Source of the DNA: Heterocephalus glaber
Taxonomy: Eukaryota > Chordata > Mammalia > Rodentia > Bathyergidae
NCBI RefSeq assembly: GCF_000247695.1
Contig: NW_004624801.1
Coordinates: 5,517,933 to 5,581,932 of the forward strand
Direction of reading: 5' to 3'
DNA: 64,000 bases
In this document: in pieces, positions 34,201-49,200 of the stretch
Position numbering within the stretch: position 1 is the first letter of the stretch
Layout of the letters: each line of letters starts with the position of its first letter
The notes under the pieces: generated by a model
What the model saw: only the letters and a program-made list of their open reading frames with translations
What the model was told of the DNA's origin: nothing
The model's database searches: none
Position numbers and translations under genes: made by a program

Positions 34201-37200
34201 GGGTCAAGCGCTGGTGTCTTTTTTTCTCACCAGAAAACAGTATGGTCAGATACTTGACCTGGCTTAGGGCTGGTCAGATGGCAAGATGGGGTGGTGGGTC
34301 TGATACAGATCCTGGAACTCCACACCATGTGCCACCTGAACCCTGCAGGCAGGTGGGAAAGGGCCTTGCCTCTGCCTCAGGCTAACAAGGTCCTCTCCTG
34401 GGTTCCCAACCCCACCAGCAACTTTTTAAGTTCTTCACAGAGGAGGACATAAAATAATCAGATGAAATAAAAATTCCTTTTCAAATCTGCTAACTTGTGA
34501 GAGCTCATTTTTGCATCTAGACATGGCCACCAGAGCCAGCTTACCTAGCAAAGCTTCACTGGGGCCTACAAGTCCCCTCGTGGTCTGGCACTGCTTATCT
34601 CACTAGGTGTCTAAAATATGTCCCTTGGTTCTCAGTATGACCTTCAGTTCCTGAATATACCATGTTCTCTCCTGTCACAGGGCCTTTGCACATGATATTA
34701 CCTTTGACCAGGATGTTCTCCCTCATACTACGCCTCAGTCCTTGGCTTAGTTAATACTTCACATCCTTCAGATCCCAGCTAAACCTGCCTTCCTCAGGTA
34801 AAACATCCCTGACCCTCTAGACTGGGGTAGGACCACCTGTTGTACAATCTCAAAATATCACACACCTTTCCTTCAAATCCATCTCAGGAAGAACTGTGCT
34901 TTTTTTTTTTATATGATCATCTGACAAGCATCTGTCTCCCCCATGGGTCTCTTTCTGCTCACCACTGTATCTCCATGACCAGTGTGCCTGGCACAGAGTG
35001 GGCATCAATTAATTTTTTGGTTGAATAAATGAACAAATGAACACACAAATGGGTAAAAGGAAGATGCTGGGGCTGCTGGGCTTCTCAGCCCAGAGTCCCC
35101 AGGAGACAATTCAACCCAGGTCTAAACACAGAGCTGTTCTTACATCTCAAAGTGCACAGGCTACTTGGCCACAGGTTACTTCAGGCCTAAAAACTATTCT
35201 CACAAGGGCCAGGGATTTAGCTCAGTGGTGCTGCCACCTGCCTCACAAGCACAAGGTCCCAAGTTCAATCCCTGGTACAAAAAAAAAATTTTCTCACAAT
35301 ACTTCACAGCAAAAAGCCCTGTCATGAATAATACTCTTTCAGGACTACAGTCCAAAGACAGTAGCTACATGCAGAGACAAGAGGAAAACCACTGTGTCCT
35401 CATTCCTAACTCACCTAAGTATCTTTTCTGTTGGTCCCAGACCCACCCCTCTTATCCCTCACAGGGTTCCATCTCCTCATTCCCAGCCCCCACAAGAGGC
35501 TCCTTTTAGAAATGTACCCACCTCAGCCAAGCCCACCCCACTGGCCGGTTCCTCAATGCCAGGTGTCAGCCCTGAGGGACAGCTGACAGGAACAGTTGTC
35601 TCGACCTCAAACTCAAACCAGTACTATTCTTAGAAAAGGAGCAAATATCTGGTGGAGAGGGGCTTTTTTTTTCATACTACATGCCATTTATGCAATAATG
35701 AAACACTCCCTTTCAAACCAGGCATGGTGGCACATGCCTATAGTCCAAGCACTCAGGAGGCTGAGGCAGAATAGTCACAAATTCAAGGCCAGCTTGGGGT
35801 ACATAGTGAGTTCAAGACCAGTTTAAACTGTACAACGAGACCCTGTCTCAAAAAACAAAACAAACAAATAAAAGAGAAACATTCCCTAGGAGTCCTGGAA
35901 TCTAGAACCTGAACACATGGCCAATAAGATAGAAGGTGTGAGGCTCCATACAGGGCAGGGGAAGCCCCAACTGGCCCACTGATGCACTAAGAAGTCCCAG
36001 TTCCTTGGAATGAGACAGAAGAAATAAAAACCAGTAGCCCCAGGAAGGATTCATGCCCTTGCCTGGCAGGCTCTCACCCTCCAGTGCCTCAAACGCAGCC
36101 CCAGACCAGAACCTCCAGGGTTTTTCCCTGCAGTGGGAACTCTAACAATTAGCAAGAACACTTGGTCCTTTCATTCCGTGGCACAAATGAGAGTTCTGCT
36201 CAAGTAGTCCAAGAAGGCCAAATTTAGCAGCTCCCTGTACCAGGGCCTATAAAGGGCTCTGGTGGAAATTGCCATAGGCAAGGGGGCCTGGCACAGCAGC
36301 CCGCCACTTTTGTTGGGTGTGGTCCTGCCACAGAGGCCAAACTAGAAATGGTTGATCCAAATTAGAAATAGCTCAGTCTAGGAGCCACCGACTCATCAGT
36401 GAATAGGAGGGAGATGGGAATCTAAATATAGGACCCAAAAAAGTGCCTCCCTGCTTTCCAAAGAAGGACCCAAACATCTGCTAGACACTGATATAATGTA
36501 CTTACCCAGAACCCTGCTTCAAGACTCTAGTCTTGGGGCTAGGGGTGTGGCTCAATGGTAGAGCACTTGCCTAGCATGTTCAAGGCCCTGGGTTCTATCC
36601 ACAGCACCACAAAAACAGACCAGAAAAAAAAAAGACTCTAATCTTGCAAAAACCAAGGTGTGTGAAATGAACACCACACGTGCAAATCAGGAGAGCGAAG
36701 GTTGGCAGCTTTTGTCTACTGTGAGCTCTGTGACTGTGACCTGCTTGGAGTTGAGTTTATTCACCTCTAAATCTACAGCAATCACTTATGCCCATCTCCT
36801 CCCAGGATTGTTACATGTGACTAGATGAATCTGAGACCAAAGTGTACAGAATCCTCCTGGGTGTCCCTAACACTGAGTACCCATGGTTCCATGTGCCCAG
36901 CCACATCTGACTGTCCCTGGGCAGCCATCAGGCTTCTTCCATAGCCCTTGTACCACTGCTACGGATGCAGACAAAAGAAGTAAATGGGTTCCATGTGGCC
37001 AGGCTGGGATTCTGTTAAAAAGGCTGATTTTTTTTCAAAGCACATGATGCTCCTGCCCAAGAGGTAAGTGGGTCACACACTTCTGTTTGGGCCCTGAATA
37101 AGTACCACTCAAGTGAAGCCAGAAGTCCCAGCTCAGGGCCACATGACGACCACAGAGTCAGTGGCTCAGAGCTGGCCATATTACTTGGAAATGAGTCACT

Positions 37201-40200
37201 CAAGAGGCCAGCCATCGCAGAAAAATGTGCAGTGGGAGGATGGATGACCACCCAAAATGCTAAGCAAATCCTCACACTGCCAGAATTTCGGGGGCCTAAA
37301 GAAGACAAACTGATTTCCAGGCTGCCCACATAATGACCGTCACAGGCAGGGGTCCCTTGGTGGCCACAAGGGCTGTCTCATGGTATCAGCTTAAATAATG
37401 GGAGCTGGGTAAGGAAATGAGCTCACTGACACTTTACTCCACATCCAAAATAAGACACTTACCCCAGTTCTTCACAGAAGGTCACCAGGGCATCGAAGGC
37501 CAAGAGTGTGGCTTTATCAGATGATTTGTTCCCTCTCTTTTCCTGGAGAGAGACAATGACCACTTAGAAAGTCTTACAGAGTCAGACTAACTTGTCTCCA
37601 CAAGATGTAGTGAGGTAGAAAAATGTTAAAGGGCAGTAATAAAGCCATTTACTAAACCGTGCCGCCAAACCTAACTATGCATCAAAATCCCCAGTCTACT
37701 TTTGAGAGTTTGTATTTCCAAAAAGTTCCTTAAGTCATTCTCATGCAAAGAACCTTGGACAGGCATTTAGGAAACACTATGATATGACCTAATTTCATAA
37801 TAGTAAATATACAAATGAGTGTTGTGTCCTTACATATGTGTAAACATATACGCTAATGTATATATGGGAGAATATACACCAAATGTTAACAGTGATTATC
37901 TCTGAGTTATTGGTATACATCATTGGCCTTTATTTGCCAAAATTTCCTTTAAGAAAATGCAACAGACACTGCTGAGACATTATCTACTGACTTTCTGCTT
38001 TTAGAAAGTGACTCAAGCCAGGCATGGAGGTACATGCCTGTAATCCTAGCAACTCAGGAGGCTGAGGCAGGAGGATTGTAAATTGCCCAAGCAACTTAAC
38101 AAGACCCTGTCACAAAATAAAATAAAAAGGGTTGGGGATGTAACTCAGTACTCCCTGGATTCAATCCCCAGTACAATACACACACACACATATGTACTTC
38201 TACCTCCATCTCCCAATATGTTTAAGTTGCAACTTCAAGTTAAAACAATATTTTCCTCATTATGACTATGTCAACATTGCTTCAAGCTATACCACAATTA
38301 CATTTCTCATGATCACATTTCCTCTCTTATACAACTTTGTTTCCTCTGAAAGTAACAGCTGCTTTGTTTTTTCCATTTACTTAGATTTTCAGGGTGTCAA
38401 TAATTCATACTCAAATGTTCTGCCACAACGAAGAATTCCTTTTTTAGGGAGGATGGGGGGTTGAAGCCAAGACCTCTGCATTAAACTACATCTCAAGCCC
38501 TTTTTTAATTTTTATTTTGAGACAGGGTCTTATTAAGTCACTAAGTTGGCACAGGCTGGGCTCCAACTTGTAATCCTCCTGCCTCAGCCTCCTAAGTAGC
38601 TGGGATTACAAGCATGCACCACCATGCCCAGAAAGAATTCATTTCAGTAAAAGCCAAAGATATTAGCTTCCACTCTGATTTTTGGAAACTTCCTTCTGGC
38701 AGCCTTCTGTCCCCCAGTTCAATATAGGCCATTTTTCTCCAGGCTTGGGCCCAGCTATCTTTCTGACTACTGCTGCACATCATCCTAGGACCTTCCCTTT
38801 GTCTTGCTCCTGAGTTTCATTTCCACCTTTCTAGGTCTACTGACTCTTTATGGAGGAGAGCATCTTTCAGTAGCCTCCAAGACATGACGTACCAGGGCAT
38901 TTTTTTTTAACTCTGTATCTGAAAATGTCTTTATTCTACCTTTAGAGCTAACTGGAGGGCTGGGTAGAAAACTGTATGTTGAAAATTGTTAATCTGGAAT
39001 TTGAAAGCAGTGCTTCACTGTTGCCTTTTTTCCAGTGTTACAGTGGAGAAAACAGATGTTCTCCTGATTCTCAATCCTTCTCTCTAGGGGCACTTTCTGT
39101 GTGTTCATCTAACATGAAATGAAGTTGTCTCAATGATCAGTCCAGTGTTCATTCTTGTAATTCACTGTGTTAGAAAGTCCCAAATAAATACCTTTCACTC
39201 AAGTGCCCTACCCAAATCTTCTTACTGATCTTAAAACTGAGATCAAAGAGACAAGTTAATCACACTACTTTAGGTCAAGGCAAACTATCATCCTTGGTCC
39301 ATGAAACCCTCTTTCATTTCTAATCCTCCTTCAACTTCTCTCCCCATTCATCATATACTCATTCACTCAACAACTATTTATTAAGCACTAGTTACGTTCC
39401 TAACACTGATCTAGACATTACAGACACAGGAAACCAAAGGAGCATGCAAGCCCATGAAGCTTGCATTTCAATAAAATATGAGCATAAGCAAATCTACAAT
39501 ACCAAACAGTAATAAACATGAATTTTTAAAAAACAACATAGGTGGGCCAGAGATTTAGCTCAGTGGTGCCAGCGCCTGCCTGACAAGCACAAGGTCCTGA
39601 GTTTGATCCCTGGTTCCGCAAAATAAATAAATAAATAAAAACAACATAGAATCCTTGCTCAGCCCTCAGTTATGCCTATCACCCCATGGTGAGCATGTAC
39701 CATGATTTCTTCACTCCTCATGGATAGACATTAGGCACATTTCTTACTTCTTGTTACCATGAACAACTGTGCCAGACTGTTCCTCGACATAAGCTAATGC
39801 ATTGCAACTTTTATTTCATGGAATTTGGTCTCAGAAATAGTGTATCTGGACCAAAGTGTGCCTGTATTTTAAAATGTAATAGAGGACTGGGGGCATAGTT
39901 CAGTGGTAGAGCCTTTGCTTAGCATGCTAGAGACCCTGAGTTTTATATCCACCACCACAAAAATAAGAATAATAAAATGTGATAAAAGTTGTTAAACTGC
40001 TTCCTCTAAAATGATAGTAACATTTCATTTTTCTCCTGACAAAGTGCTAGAGGTTGTTTACATGTACAGTAAATCATTTTACTTTAATCTGCACTTATCT
40101 GATTACTATTAATTAGAGCATCTTTCAACATGCTATTTGGATGAGAGTTTTTTGTTTTGTTTTGGGGTTTTTTTCTTGTGGTACTGGGGACTGGCCCCAG

Positions 40201-43200
40201 GAAACACTGAGCTACATCTCCATCCCTTTTAAAATTTTCTTTTTAAATTTTGAGACAGGGCCGCACTTAGTTGTCCAGGCTGACCTTTAACTTGTGATCC
40301 TCCTGACTCCGGAGTAACTGGGATTCTAGCTATGAATCTATGCACCTGCCACAACAGCTTTCTTTTCATATCCTCTGCTTTTTTTTTTTTTCCAGTACTG
40401 GGGATCAAAATCAGGACCTGATGCTTGCAAAGCAGGTGTGACGCCACTGAGCTACATCCCCAGACGACTCCTCCACTTTTTATAACCTTTAGTTTTTCTT
40501 GTCAATTGATAAAAGTTCTCTGTTTGCTCTCAAGTGTAACCTTCTGCCTGCCTTCTACATTAAAATATCTTCCTAAAACTACTGTTTACCTATTGATTTT
40601 ATGGTTTTTTAATCATATAATTTTTCATAAGCTTAGAATTTATAACATTAAAACTTTTTAATATGTTAAGATTTCTAGCTGAGCGTGGTGACCCATCCTG
40701 TAATCCCAGCGCTCAGGAGGCTGAGGCAGGCAGATCACCATGAGGTAGAGATCAGCCTGGGCTACATAGTGAGTTCAAGGCCAGTCTGAACTATATAGCA
40801 AGGCCCTGTATCAAAAAAATAAAATATTTCATGGTGGTGCTCACCTGTAATCCCAGCACTCAGGAGGCTGAGGCAGGACTGCCGTGAGTTTGAGGCCAGC
40901 CTGGGCTACACAATGAGTTCAAAGCAGTCTGAACTACATAGTAAGAACTTGTTTCAAAAAAATAAAGGAAGAAGTAAAGACAGCTTTCTGGGCTTTGAAT
41001 TTTTTATTATAAAAATAACCCCTGATACTGGAAAAATAAATAAATATATAAAAGTAACTTGCGGGGTCGGGGATTTAGCTCAGTGGTTCCGCCACCTGCC
41101 TCGCAAGCACAAGGACCCGAGTTCGATCCCCAGTACCAAAAATACCCAAAAAAACAAAAAGTGACTTCTGTCCTAGATTACACACTAAATTTTCTTATTT
41201 TAAGAAAAAAATTTTTTTGAGACAGTATCTCACTCTGCTGCCCAGGTGAGCCTCAGATGATCCTCCTGTCCCAGCCTCCCACGTAGCTGGGATTACAGGT
41301 GCACACCACTGTGTCTGGTCCCCACATTCTTTTTTTTTTTTTTTGTACCAGGGATCGAACTCGGGACCTTGAGCTTGCGAGGCAGGCGGCAGAACCACTG
41401 AGCTAAATCCCCAGCCCCACATTCTTAACACAATGATTATAAATATGTTTAACAGTTTTGACAATTTTGTAGGTATAAAAGAATAGTTCATTACCTAATT
41501 CACATCTAATTATCTAATTCCTAAGTCAAAGTGAGCATCCATTGATATATTGATTAAATATCCTCGTTTCCTCTTCTGTGAAATGCCTATTCATGTCTTT
41601 GTGTGGTGTGGTTGTTTGCCTTATCTTCTTTTTTCAGTGCTGAGGATGGAACCCAGAGCTTTGTGCATGCTAGGCACTAGCTACACTAAGCCATACTACC
41701 AGCCCTTTATATTTTTTATTTTGAGACAGTCTCGCTAAATTGCTCAGGCTAACCTCGAACTTGCAACCCTCTTGCCTTAACCTCTCAAGTAGCTGGTATT
41801 ACAAACATGTGCCATCACGCCGAGCTGTTCTTTGGCTTTTTCTTATTTACCCATAAGAGTCTCTAAATGGTCAATAAATCAAATATAATGCAAATATCTT
41901 CCCCAATATGGACTCATTTTTTCATTTTGTTTGTTTCCCAATACATAGAAATTTTTAAGGGGAGGGGAAATACAAAAAAAAAACTGTGTTATGAACATGT
42001 GCCACGTCCCCATAATGAATGTAATCATCATGTACTACAAATTTATACAAATAAAAAAAATTTGAAGATGGCACCCACCGCAGTCCCACCCACTGTAGCC
42101 TCAGCACCTCTGCAGTCCGACCAAGCCTCCCCGTCCCCGCACTAGGCCCGCCGCCAAAAAAAGCCTCAAGCTGCTTATGATCAGAGTCTGACTGATGCAA
42201 GAAGTGTAATTGGAGCTGGGTTTCATGGAATGGTTGGGAACAGCCATACAAGCCTAAGTGAGAGCTGACCTGTCTGGGCCGCAGCATAACTAACGAAGCT
42301 GCTGCAGGATGAGAAGATGGCAGCGCAGCTGCTTGCACCACTAGGCCCTGATAGCTTCAAACCTTTCACCCGTGAGTCACTGGCAAACACTGGGAGAGGC
42401 ACTGCTGAGAGCAAACTCGAGAAACCACCAAAGGCTGAAAGCAGCCACTGGGAAGATGATGAGGACAGCAAGCCCAAGCCAAACAGTGACCTGGAAGCAG
42501 GAAAGAGTTTGCCTTTCATCTACAGGGATACCCCCTAAGGCCTGGCTACGGTTCCCCTGGAGGAACCCATACTATTTGACACAGAAATTATCTTCTGAAC
42601 AAGGCAACAAGTATTGAGAAATAAAGCCTCCTGGATGATTCACCAGCCAGCCACTTAGCCACTGAATCCTGAGGAGCGATATCAGACACAAATTAAGGGG
42701 CCCCTCATTCAACAGACTGTGTAAGGAATTACATTGGTGGGATTTTCCAGATAAGAGGGAAGTGGCTTTGTGAAAATATATATCTACAAATGTGTAATTT
42801 AACTGAACTATCCTTGTTAATATAACTGCCCTTATAAATCACCCTTAATGAAACTGTCTTTTAATCTTTCAAGTTTGGAAGAAATTTCAGCTTCTTTGGC
42901 TTGATAATGGGACAGAAGTAAGAAATTTAGCTGTAGTTCTTGAGACATTTTTAGTTCAGGATGACAAGGGTTAAATCATTCTCTAAACAAAGATGGCCCT
43001 CTACCCATATATTCTGTTGCAGCTCAGAACAGCTACATAATAGGAAAAAGTGGACCAGTAGTTTAAATCTTTCAAGTTTAAGGAACCAAACATGATATGA
43101 TATAAAGAACAATAAACTGGAAGTAAGTCTCTTGTCTCTACTGCAAAAAAAAAACTAAAAGTTTTTTTAAAAGATTAAAACAAAAATAAATTTTTAGTTT

Positions 43201-46200
43201 GAATTTAGTCAAATAGACTATATCTTCCTTTATAGCTTCTGCTTCTAAAATCTCTTTTGGGACCGGGGCTCAAACTTGGGTCCCTGCACTTGAGAGGCAG
43301 GCAGTGGAACCACTGAGCTAAATCCCTGGCCCCAAGTACTTTTTGTTCTTAAGATTTTAGAAGCAGGGCCAGAAATTTAGCTCAGTGGTTCCAGCACCTG
43401 CCTTGCAAGCGGAAGGTCCAGAGTTCGATTCCCAGGTACCAAAAACAAAAAAGAAAAGAAAGTAAGAACAAAAAGTACTTTGTCCCTAAATTTGGGTTTT
43501 GTTTTTTTTTTTTTTCAGTATTAGGGATTAAACCCAGCGACTTCACATTAAGCTTTCTCCCCACCCCTTTTTAAATTTTTTCTTTCAAGAGAGCATCTCT
43601 GAAAGTCACTAAGTTACCGAGGGTTGGGCTCAAACTTGTGATCCTTCTGCCTCAGCCTCCCACAGTGCTGGAATTACAGGTGTGTGCCACAAGACCTGGG
43701 ACTATAATTTTTTAAAGTCTTTAATCCATCTGTAATTAATACATATGGTATCAGGTGGGGACTGAAATATTGTGTGTGTGGAACTAATTATTAAACAGCT
43801 CCTCCTTTTCTTGATCATTTATAATATAACCTACCATACACCAACTTCCCTTATATGTTTAGGTCTGTTTCTAGGACTTCTACAAAGAATGTATAACCAG
43901 TGAAAAAAACAAAATAAAGCTAGACATAGTGGCGTACACCTGTAATCCCAGCACTCAGAAGGTGAAGGCAGGAGAATCGCCTTCAGTTTGAGACCAGCCA
44001 GGGCTACATAGTGACTTCAAGACCAGCCTGAACTACACAGTGAGACCCTGTCTCAACAAAACAAAATGGCTAAAAACAAAAAACATCCCAGCACTCGGGA
44101 GGCTGAGGCAAGAGGATCACCATGAGTTCAAGAGTAGCCTGGGTTACATAGTGAGTTCAAGGCCAGCCTGAACTACAAGTGAGACCCTGTCTCAAAAAAA
44201 TAAAGGGGGGGTGGGATGAAAAGCACCTCAGTGCAAAAGCCCTGAGTTTAATCTCCAGTGCTTAAAAATTAAAAAAGACTAGCCTAATTTGTTCCAGCTG
44301 ACTGTCCACCCTGAAAACCACTTCCTCCCTTGCAGGCCAGGAGTATCCTCTCTAAACTTATACAAGTGCCATGTAGACTCGAAAATAACTGCATGAAATT
44401 AAAGCGTAGTGGATTCAAACAGGGCTTCTACTGCCCAGGACTTACCTGGAGTTTTGCTACTTCCTTTTTGATTAGGAAGCTGACTTGGTCCCGGTCATTC
44501 CGAGAGTAATAAAGACGGCACCAAGATGGCTTCCCATCCCTGCCGGCCCGGCCAGACTCCTGGTAGTACCCAGCCATCGACTTGGCAATATTCCAGTGGG
44601 CAACAAACCTGTAGGGGGTCGAAATGCCAAGCGGCATGAGATGTAGAAGAGCTGAGTGCGCTGTGGAGGAGTGATTCTACGTCAGTAGAGCAGGGTTTCT
44701 TCACAATGGCCAGGCACAGGGAGGCTAACACTCAGGGAGGGAGAGAGAAGACGCTGGAGTAAGCTGGCTCATACACCTAGGGCCCATTGGCAGGTCTGCC
44801 TGCCATGGAGCAGCCCAGCCTCAAGACCTCTGCAGGAGTTCCAGGGGTCAATTCTAGCACATATGGAGAGCCCAAAAAACTTACAGCCAAGGGCCCAGGG
44901 GAATAAACACTAGACTTAAAAAAAAAAAAAAAAGGGCCAGGGATTTAGCTCAGTGATTCTGGCACCTGCCTCGCAAGCGCAAGGTCCTGAGTTCGATCCC
45001 TGGTACCAAAAAAAACAAAGAGCCCATGCACCACCATGCCTGGCAATTTAGGTGTTTTGTTTGTTTGTTTTTTGAGGATTTTTTTGGTGTTTTGTTTTTT
45101 TGTACCAGGGATCGAACTTGGGACCTAGCGATTGCAAGGCAGGTGGCAGAACCACTGAGCTAAATCCCTGGCTATTTTGGTTTTTTGAGATAGGGTCTCC
45201 CTGTGTAGTTCAGGCTGGCCTCAAACTTGTGACGATCCTCCTGCCTCAGCAGCTCGAGTTCTGGGATTACAGGCATGTGCCACCACGGCCAGTTGTTGCT
45301 CCCTTTTTTAGGGATGGCAGAACTGTGCTGTGCAGTCACCCGAGAGCAGGCCACACAGAAATGGTCAGTGTTGGAGCTGTGTACTGAGGACTCTCTTCTG
45401 GAGCCTCTCTCTCCTCTAGCACTAATCAGAGGACATGTGCCCTGTGCAGAGCACTAGGCAGCCCTCGAGCCAGGCCCCAACAGGAAAGTAAGGCAAGAAC
45501 CACAGCTCACCTGACGTTGGCTTTGTCCACTCCCATCCCAAAACTGATGGTTGCAACAATTACAGGGATCTTCTCCTCCATCCACTCATTCTGCACCTGT
45601 GTCCTATCAGAAGCCTTCAGCCCTGGAAAGGAGGGGAATTGTGGAGAAAAGAACTCACATGTCCCATGGGTTTACCTTCTGGGGTTTGTATTAGGTTTAA
45701 CACTGTACTGGGCACTTTATATGCACCCTGAGCCCATCTCTTCCCAGCTGTATGACCTTGGGCCAGGCACTTAACCTCATGGAGCCTCAGCTAATAGCTC
45801 ACGTGAAGCACAGAGTATTCAGTAAATGTTAGAGCCAAAGTTAAAACTCAAGTCCATTAGCCTCCAAACCCTGTACTCTTTCAACCTGTTTTTGTTTGGT
45901 TTTTTTTAATAATACTTGGCTTTATAAAAACTCATCACCTGCTGTTGGGTGAGCACAGAGTAGGAAAAAGAATTCAGAAGTTACAACTGTCATTTTAGCC
46001 CTCATTCACGTCTAGACTCCTTTTTGTTGATTTAAGTCAATCATTTTAGCTCCACATGAGGATCGCACATAAGATAATGGGCCACCTGATTATCCAGGCT
46101 CCATAAGAGACCACTAAGTGGCCTCCGAGAGTGAAAAGGACCACGTGGCCTTACCTGCGTGATAAGCCTTGGCATTCACACCCCTGCTGCTGAGCTCTAT

Positions 46201-49200
46201 GGCCAGCTGTTCACAAGACTCTCTAGTTCTGCAGTAAACAATGCCACAGCCCGACAACTGAACAGGGAAACACGGGGAGAAAACAAGCATGGGAAGAAAG
46301 AACAATCAGCCCACTACCACACCACCTGCTTTAAAAGAAGCTCTGTGCTTCTCTTGTCAACTTTCTAGTCTCCTCTGAGGCAGGTCACTCAGCAGAGCTC
46401 TGCCACTTTATAAAAAGCAGGACCAAAGCAGCTTAAAATCTAACCTCTTTAACTCCTCTGCCTCCTCTCTGAAAACCCTATGCAGGTCTGCAAAGGGCTC
46501 ACATGGAAACTGCCTGCTTGCCTTTCATGCAAGGATACAGGACAAAGGTACCCCAGTGAAGAGCACAATGCCAGGTAATGAAAGGGACAACTCTCTTTGT
46601 GTACAAGTTTATGAAGCCTGGCTAAGGAAGCTAGGAAAACTAAAGGTCTTCAAAAACCAATGCCATGTTTATGCTAGAGTACCTTGGCCCCCCACCCAGC
46701 GTGAATGCCTCACCCCTTTGTCAGTCTTCTGTCCAAGAGCTTTGAGGCAGAAGTCCCTCAGGTTCCCATAAGGATCAGAAATCAGTTCCTTGAACTGCAC
46801 ATCATAGAAGAGGTTGGCCCGGAAGCAAGGAGTCTTGAAAGTGGCAACTGGTTGCTTCAGATGCAGTGCAGCAAACACATCCTCTTGGACCTGTCGGGTG
46901 GCTGTGGCAGTCAAAGCCACACATGGGGCATGTGCCAGGCGGGAGCGCAGGGCACCCAGACGCAAGTAGTCAGGACGGAAGTCATGCCCCCACTGGGAAA
47001 CACAATGAGCTTCATCTACCACCAAGTAAGAAAGCAGGTGGCGGGACACAAGGGAACTCAGGATGGGTTGGAAGGAGGTAGAAGCTGCCATCTCTGGGGT
47101 GATGTACAGAAGCTTGGTCTGAGGCTTTTCTTGCTCTAGGTCAGAGAGCAACTCCTTCCTCTCCTGCATTGACAGTTTCGAGTTCAGAGAACTCACTTGT
47201 ACCTTCAGGGCCAGCAAGTGATCCACCTGGTCCTAAAAGCAGGAAGGGATAAGGCCAGGAAAGGGTGTAATTGGATCTCAAGACCCAGTGGTAAATGTTA
47301 TTGCAACTCCCTGAGAGATTCCCCAGCACAAAACATCTTCCTCTCACCCTCCAATATGTCTTCTCTGTGTGGAAGGGGAAGTAGTTGAGAGGACAGGCTC
47401 TGGACTCAAACCTGGATCTATTCCTGGCTCACTTAACTGCCACATGCTCATTGGCTACTTTTTTTGGGTTTTTTTTTGTTTTTTTTTTTGCGGGGGGGGG
47501 GTGAGACAGGGTCTCACTATGTAGTTCAGTTTTAGCATATGTGCTGCTGAAGCGAGCACATCACTATGTAGGTTGGCCTCGAAGCCTTGAACTCACAGCA
47601 ATCCTCCCGCCTCGGTCTCCCGAGTGCTGGGATTACAGGTGTGAGCCACCATACCCAGCATTCACTGGCTGTTTCTTAACTGAGACTCAGTTTTCTCACA
47701 ATTATTAAAAACAGTAACTAACAGAATTGTGTTAAGAGTTAAGTGAAACTTTACGTCTCAAAAATGAAATGAATGTATATAAAGCACTTAGCACAAAGCT
47801 TAAGATCTAGTTAGCATTCACTATTACTGTTGTTCCCCATCAGTCTACCTTTTTTCCTAATGGCTCTTAATCACGTGGCCGTATTTCCTTAATTCTGATT
47901 CTATAAGCCCATCTGCAGACATTAAATATAGGCAGAACATCTGCAGAGCATATATTAATAAGATCTCAAACAATTTCTCATCTTTCTGTATCATGTACCT
48001 AGTCCCTTGCCAAAATAAAACATGTTGGCAGGGATTCTGCATATCAATATAGTTATCCATCCTCTTGCATCTTCTAACATCTTGAGTGCACCTGTGTAAA
48101 CACGTAAAAGCAAGAGTGTGTATGTACAAATACTATTCCATAATCCTCTGGACAAAAAAGAGCAGAGGACGGTGAGGAACTTCAGGTGATCAAAGCATAG
48201 AAGACTCATTCACGAATCACAGAGTGATACAAAGGCACTAGTGGAAAAACCTACATTTGGGCAATTTAGACATCTACCACAGAGGTTCATACAGATAAAT
48301 CAGAGAAAATAAGAAGCATAGATCAAATAAAGGAGATAAAAGAAAAACTTCCCATCATCTTTTTGGGCTACTATCTTCATTCCCCTAAGCCTCACCTGGA
48401 TCAACGCAATGAGAGGAGAGACTACAATAGTGATGCCTTTGGCCAACAGTGCAGGTAGCTGATAGCAAAGGGATTTTCCAGCCCCTGTGGGCATACACAC
48501 AAAGACATCCTTGTCACCTGCAAAAATATAAGAAGATAACATCTCATTGCTTCTGGCCTTTTCATTAAGGTTGTTGAAAATTAAATGAGTTGTAGGAAAA
48601 AGCACCCGGCAGTGCCCAGCACTTGAGAGGGTCTCAATATCGTGTTAATTTCCTTCACATCCTTTGCAGGAAAAAGGAAGAGATCCTGGGAGATTTGGAA
48701 GTGTGTGCAAATTATTTCTGGTAATCGCAGTAAAAACAAAGGTGACTAAATGAAACAGCCATGAAACCAGAATACTGGTAGAGAGAGAGCACATCTGTGT
48801 AGACGTGCAAGGACATCACTTACAGGCCTTTTGTTTATAAACATATCACTAATATTATACTGTTGCTTCCTTCTGGACAACAACCTCCATTGGTCACCAC
48901 ATTTCTAGTTTAAAATATTGTTACTTCTTTCCCTATCTGGGATGCAGGCCACTAAATCTTCATTAAGGGGATTACTTAGGTCACTGACCAGGTTAGATTA
49001 TTAACTGCCATCCCCACTACTCTCCATATAGAAACAAACAAAAATGGAATCTAGGAACTGTTGAAAAGTCAATTTGTAGGTCTGGCTATGAAAAGTAAGA
49101 ACCAGAATAGCTGAGTGGGTCTGCCAGTAAACCAGCAAAGTGTAGCCGGGCCTGATAGCACACACCTGTGATCCCAGCACTCTGGGAGGCTGAGGTGAGA

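Noticed and set aside
38900..39060. Possible old LINE or LTR remnant ('gtctttattctacctttag', 'gctgggtagaaaactg')
   Set aside because: It resembles a common mammalian repeat, but I could not name the family or its limits from sequence alone.
42317..42538. A short sodium-channel N-terminal protein
   Set aside because: Stop and frameshift relative to Nav1.6, A tract and no promoter; treated as a processed pseudogene.
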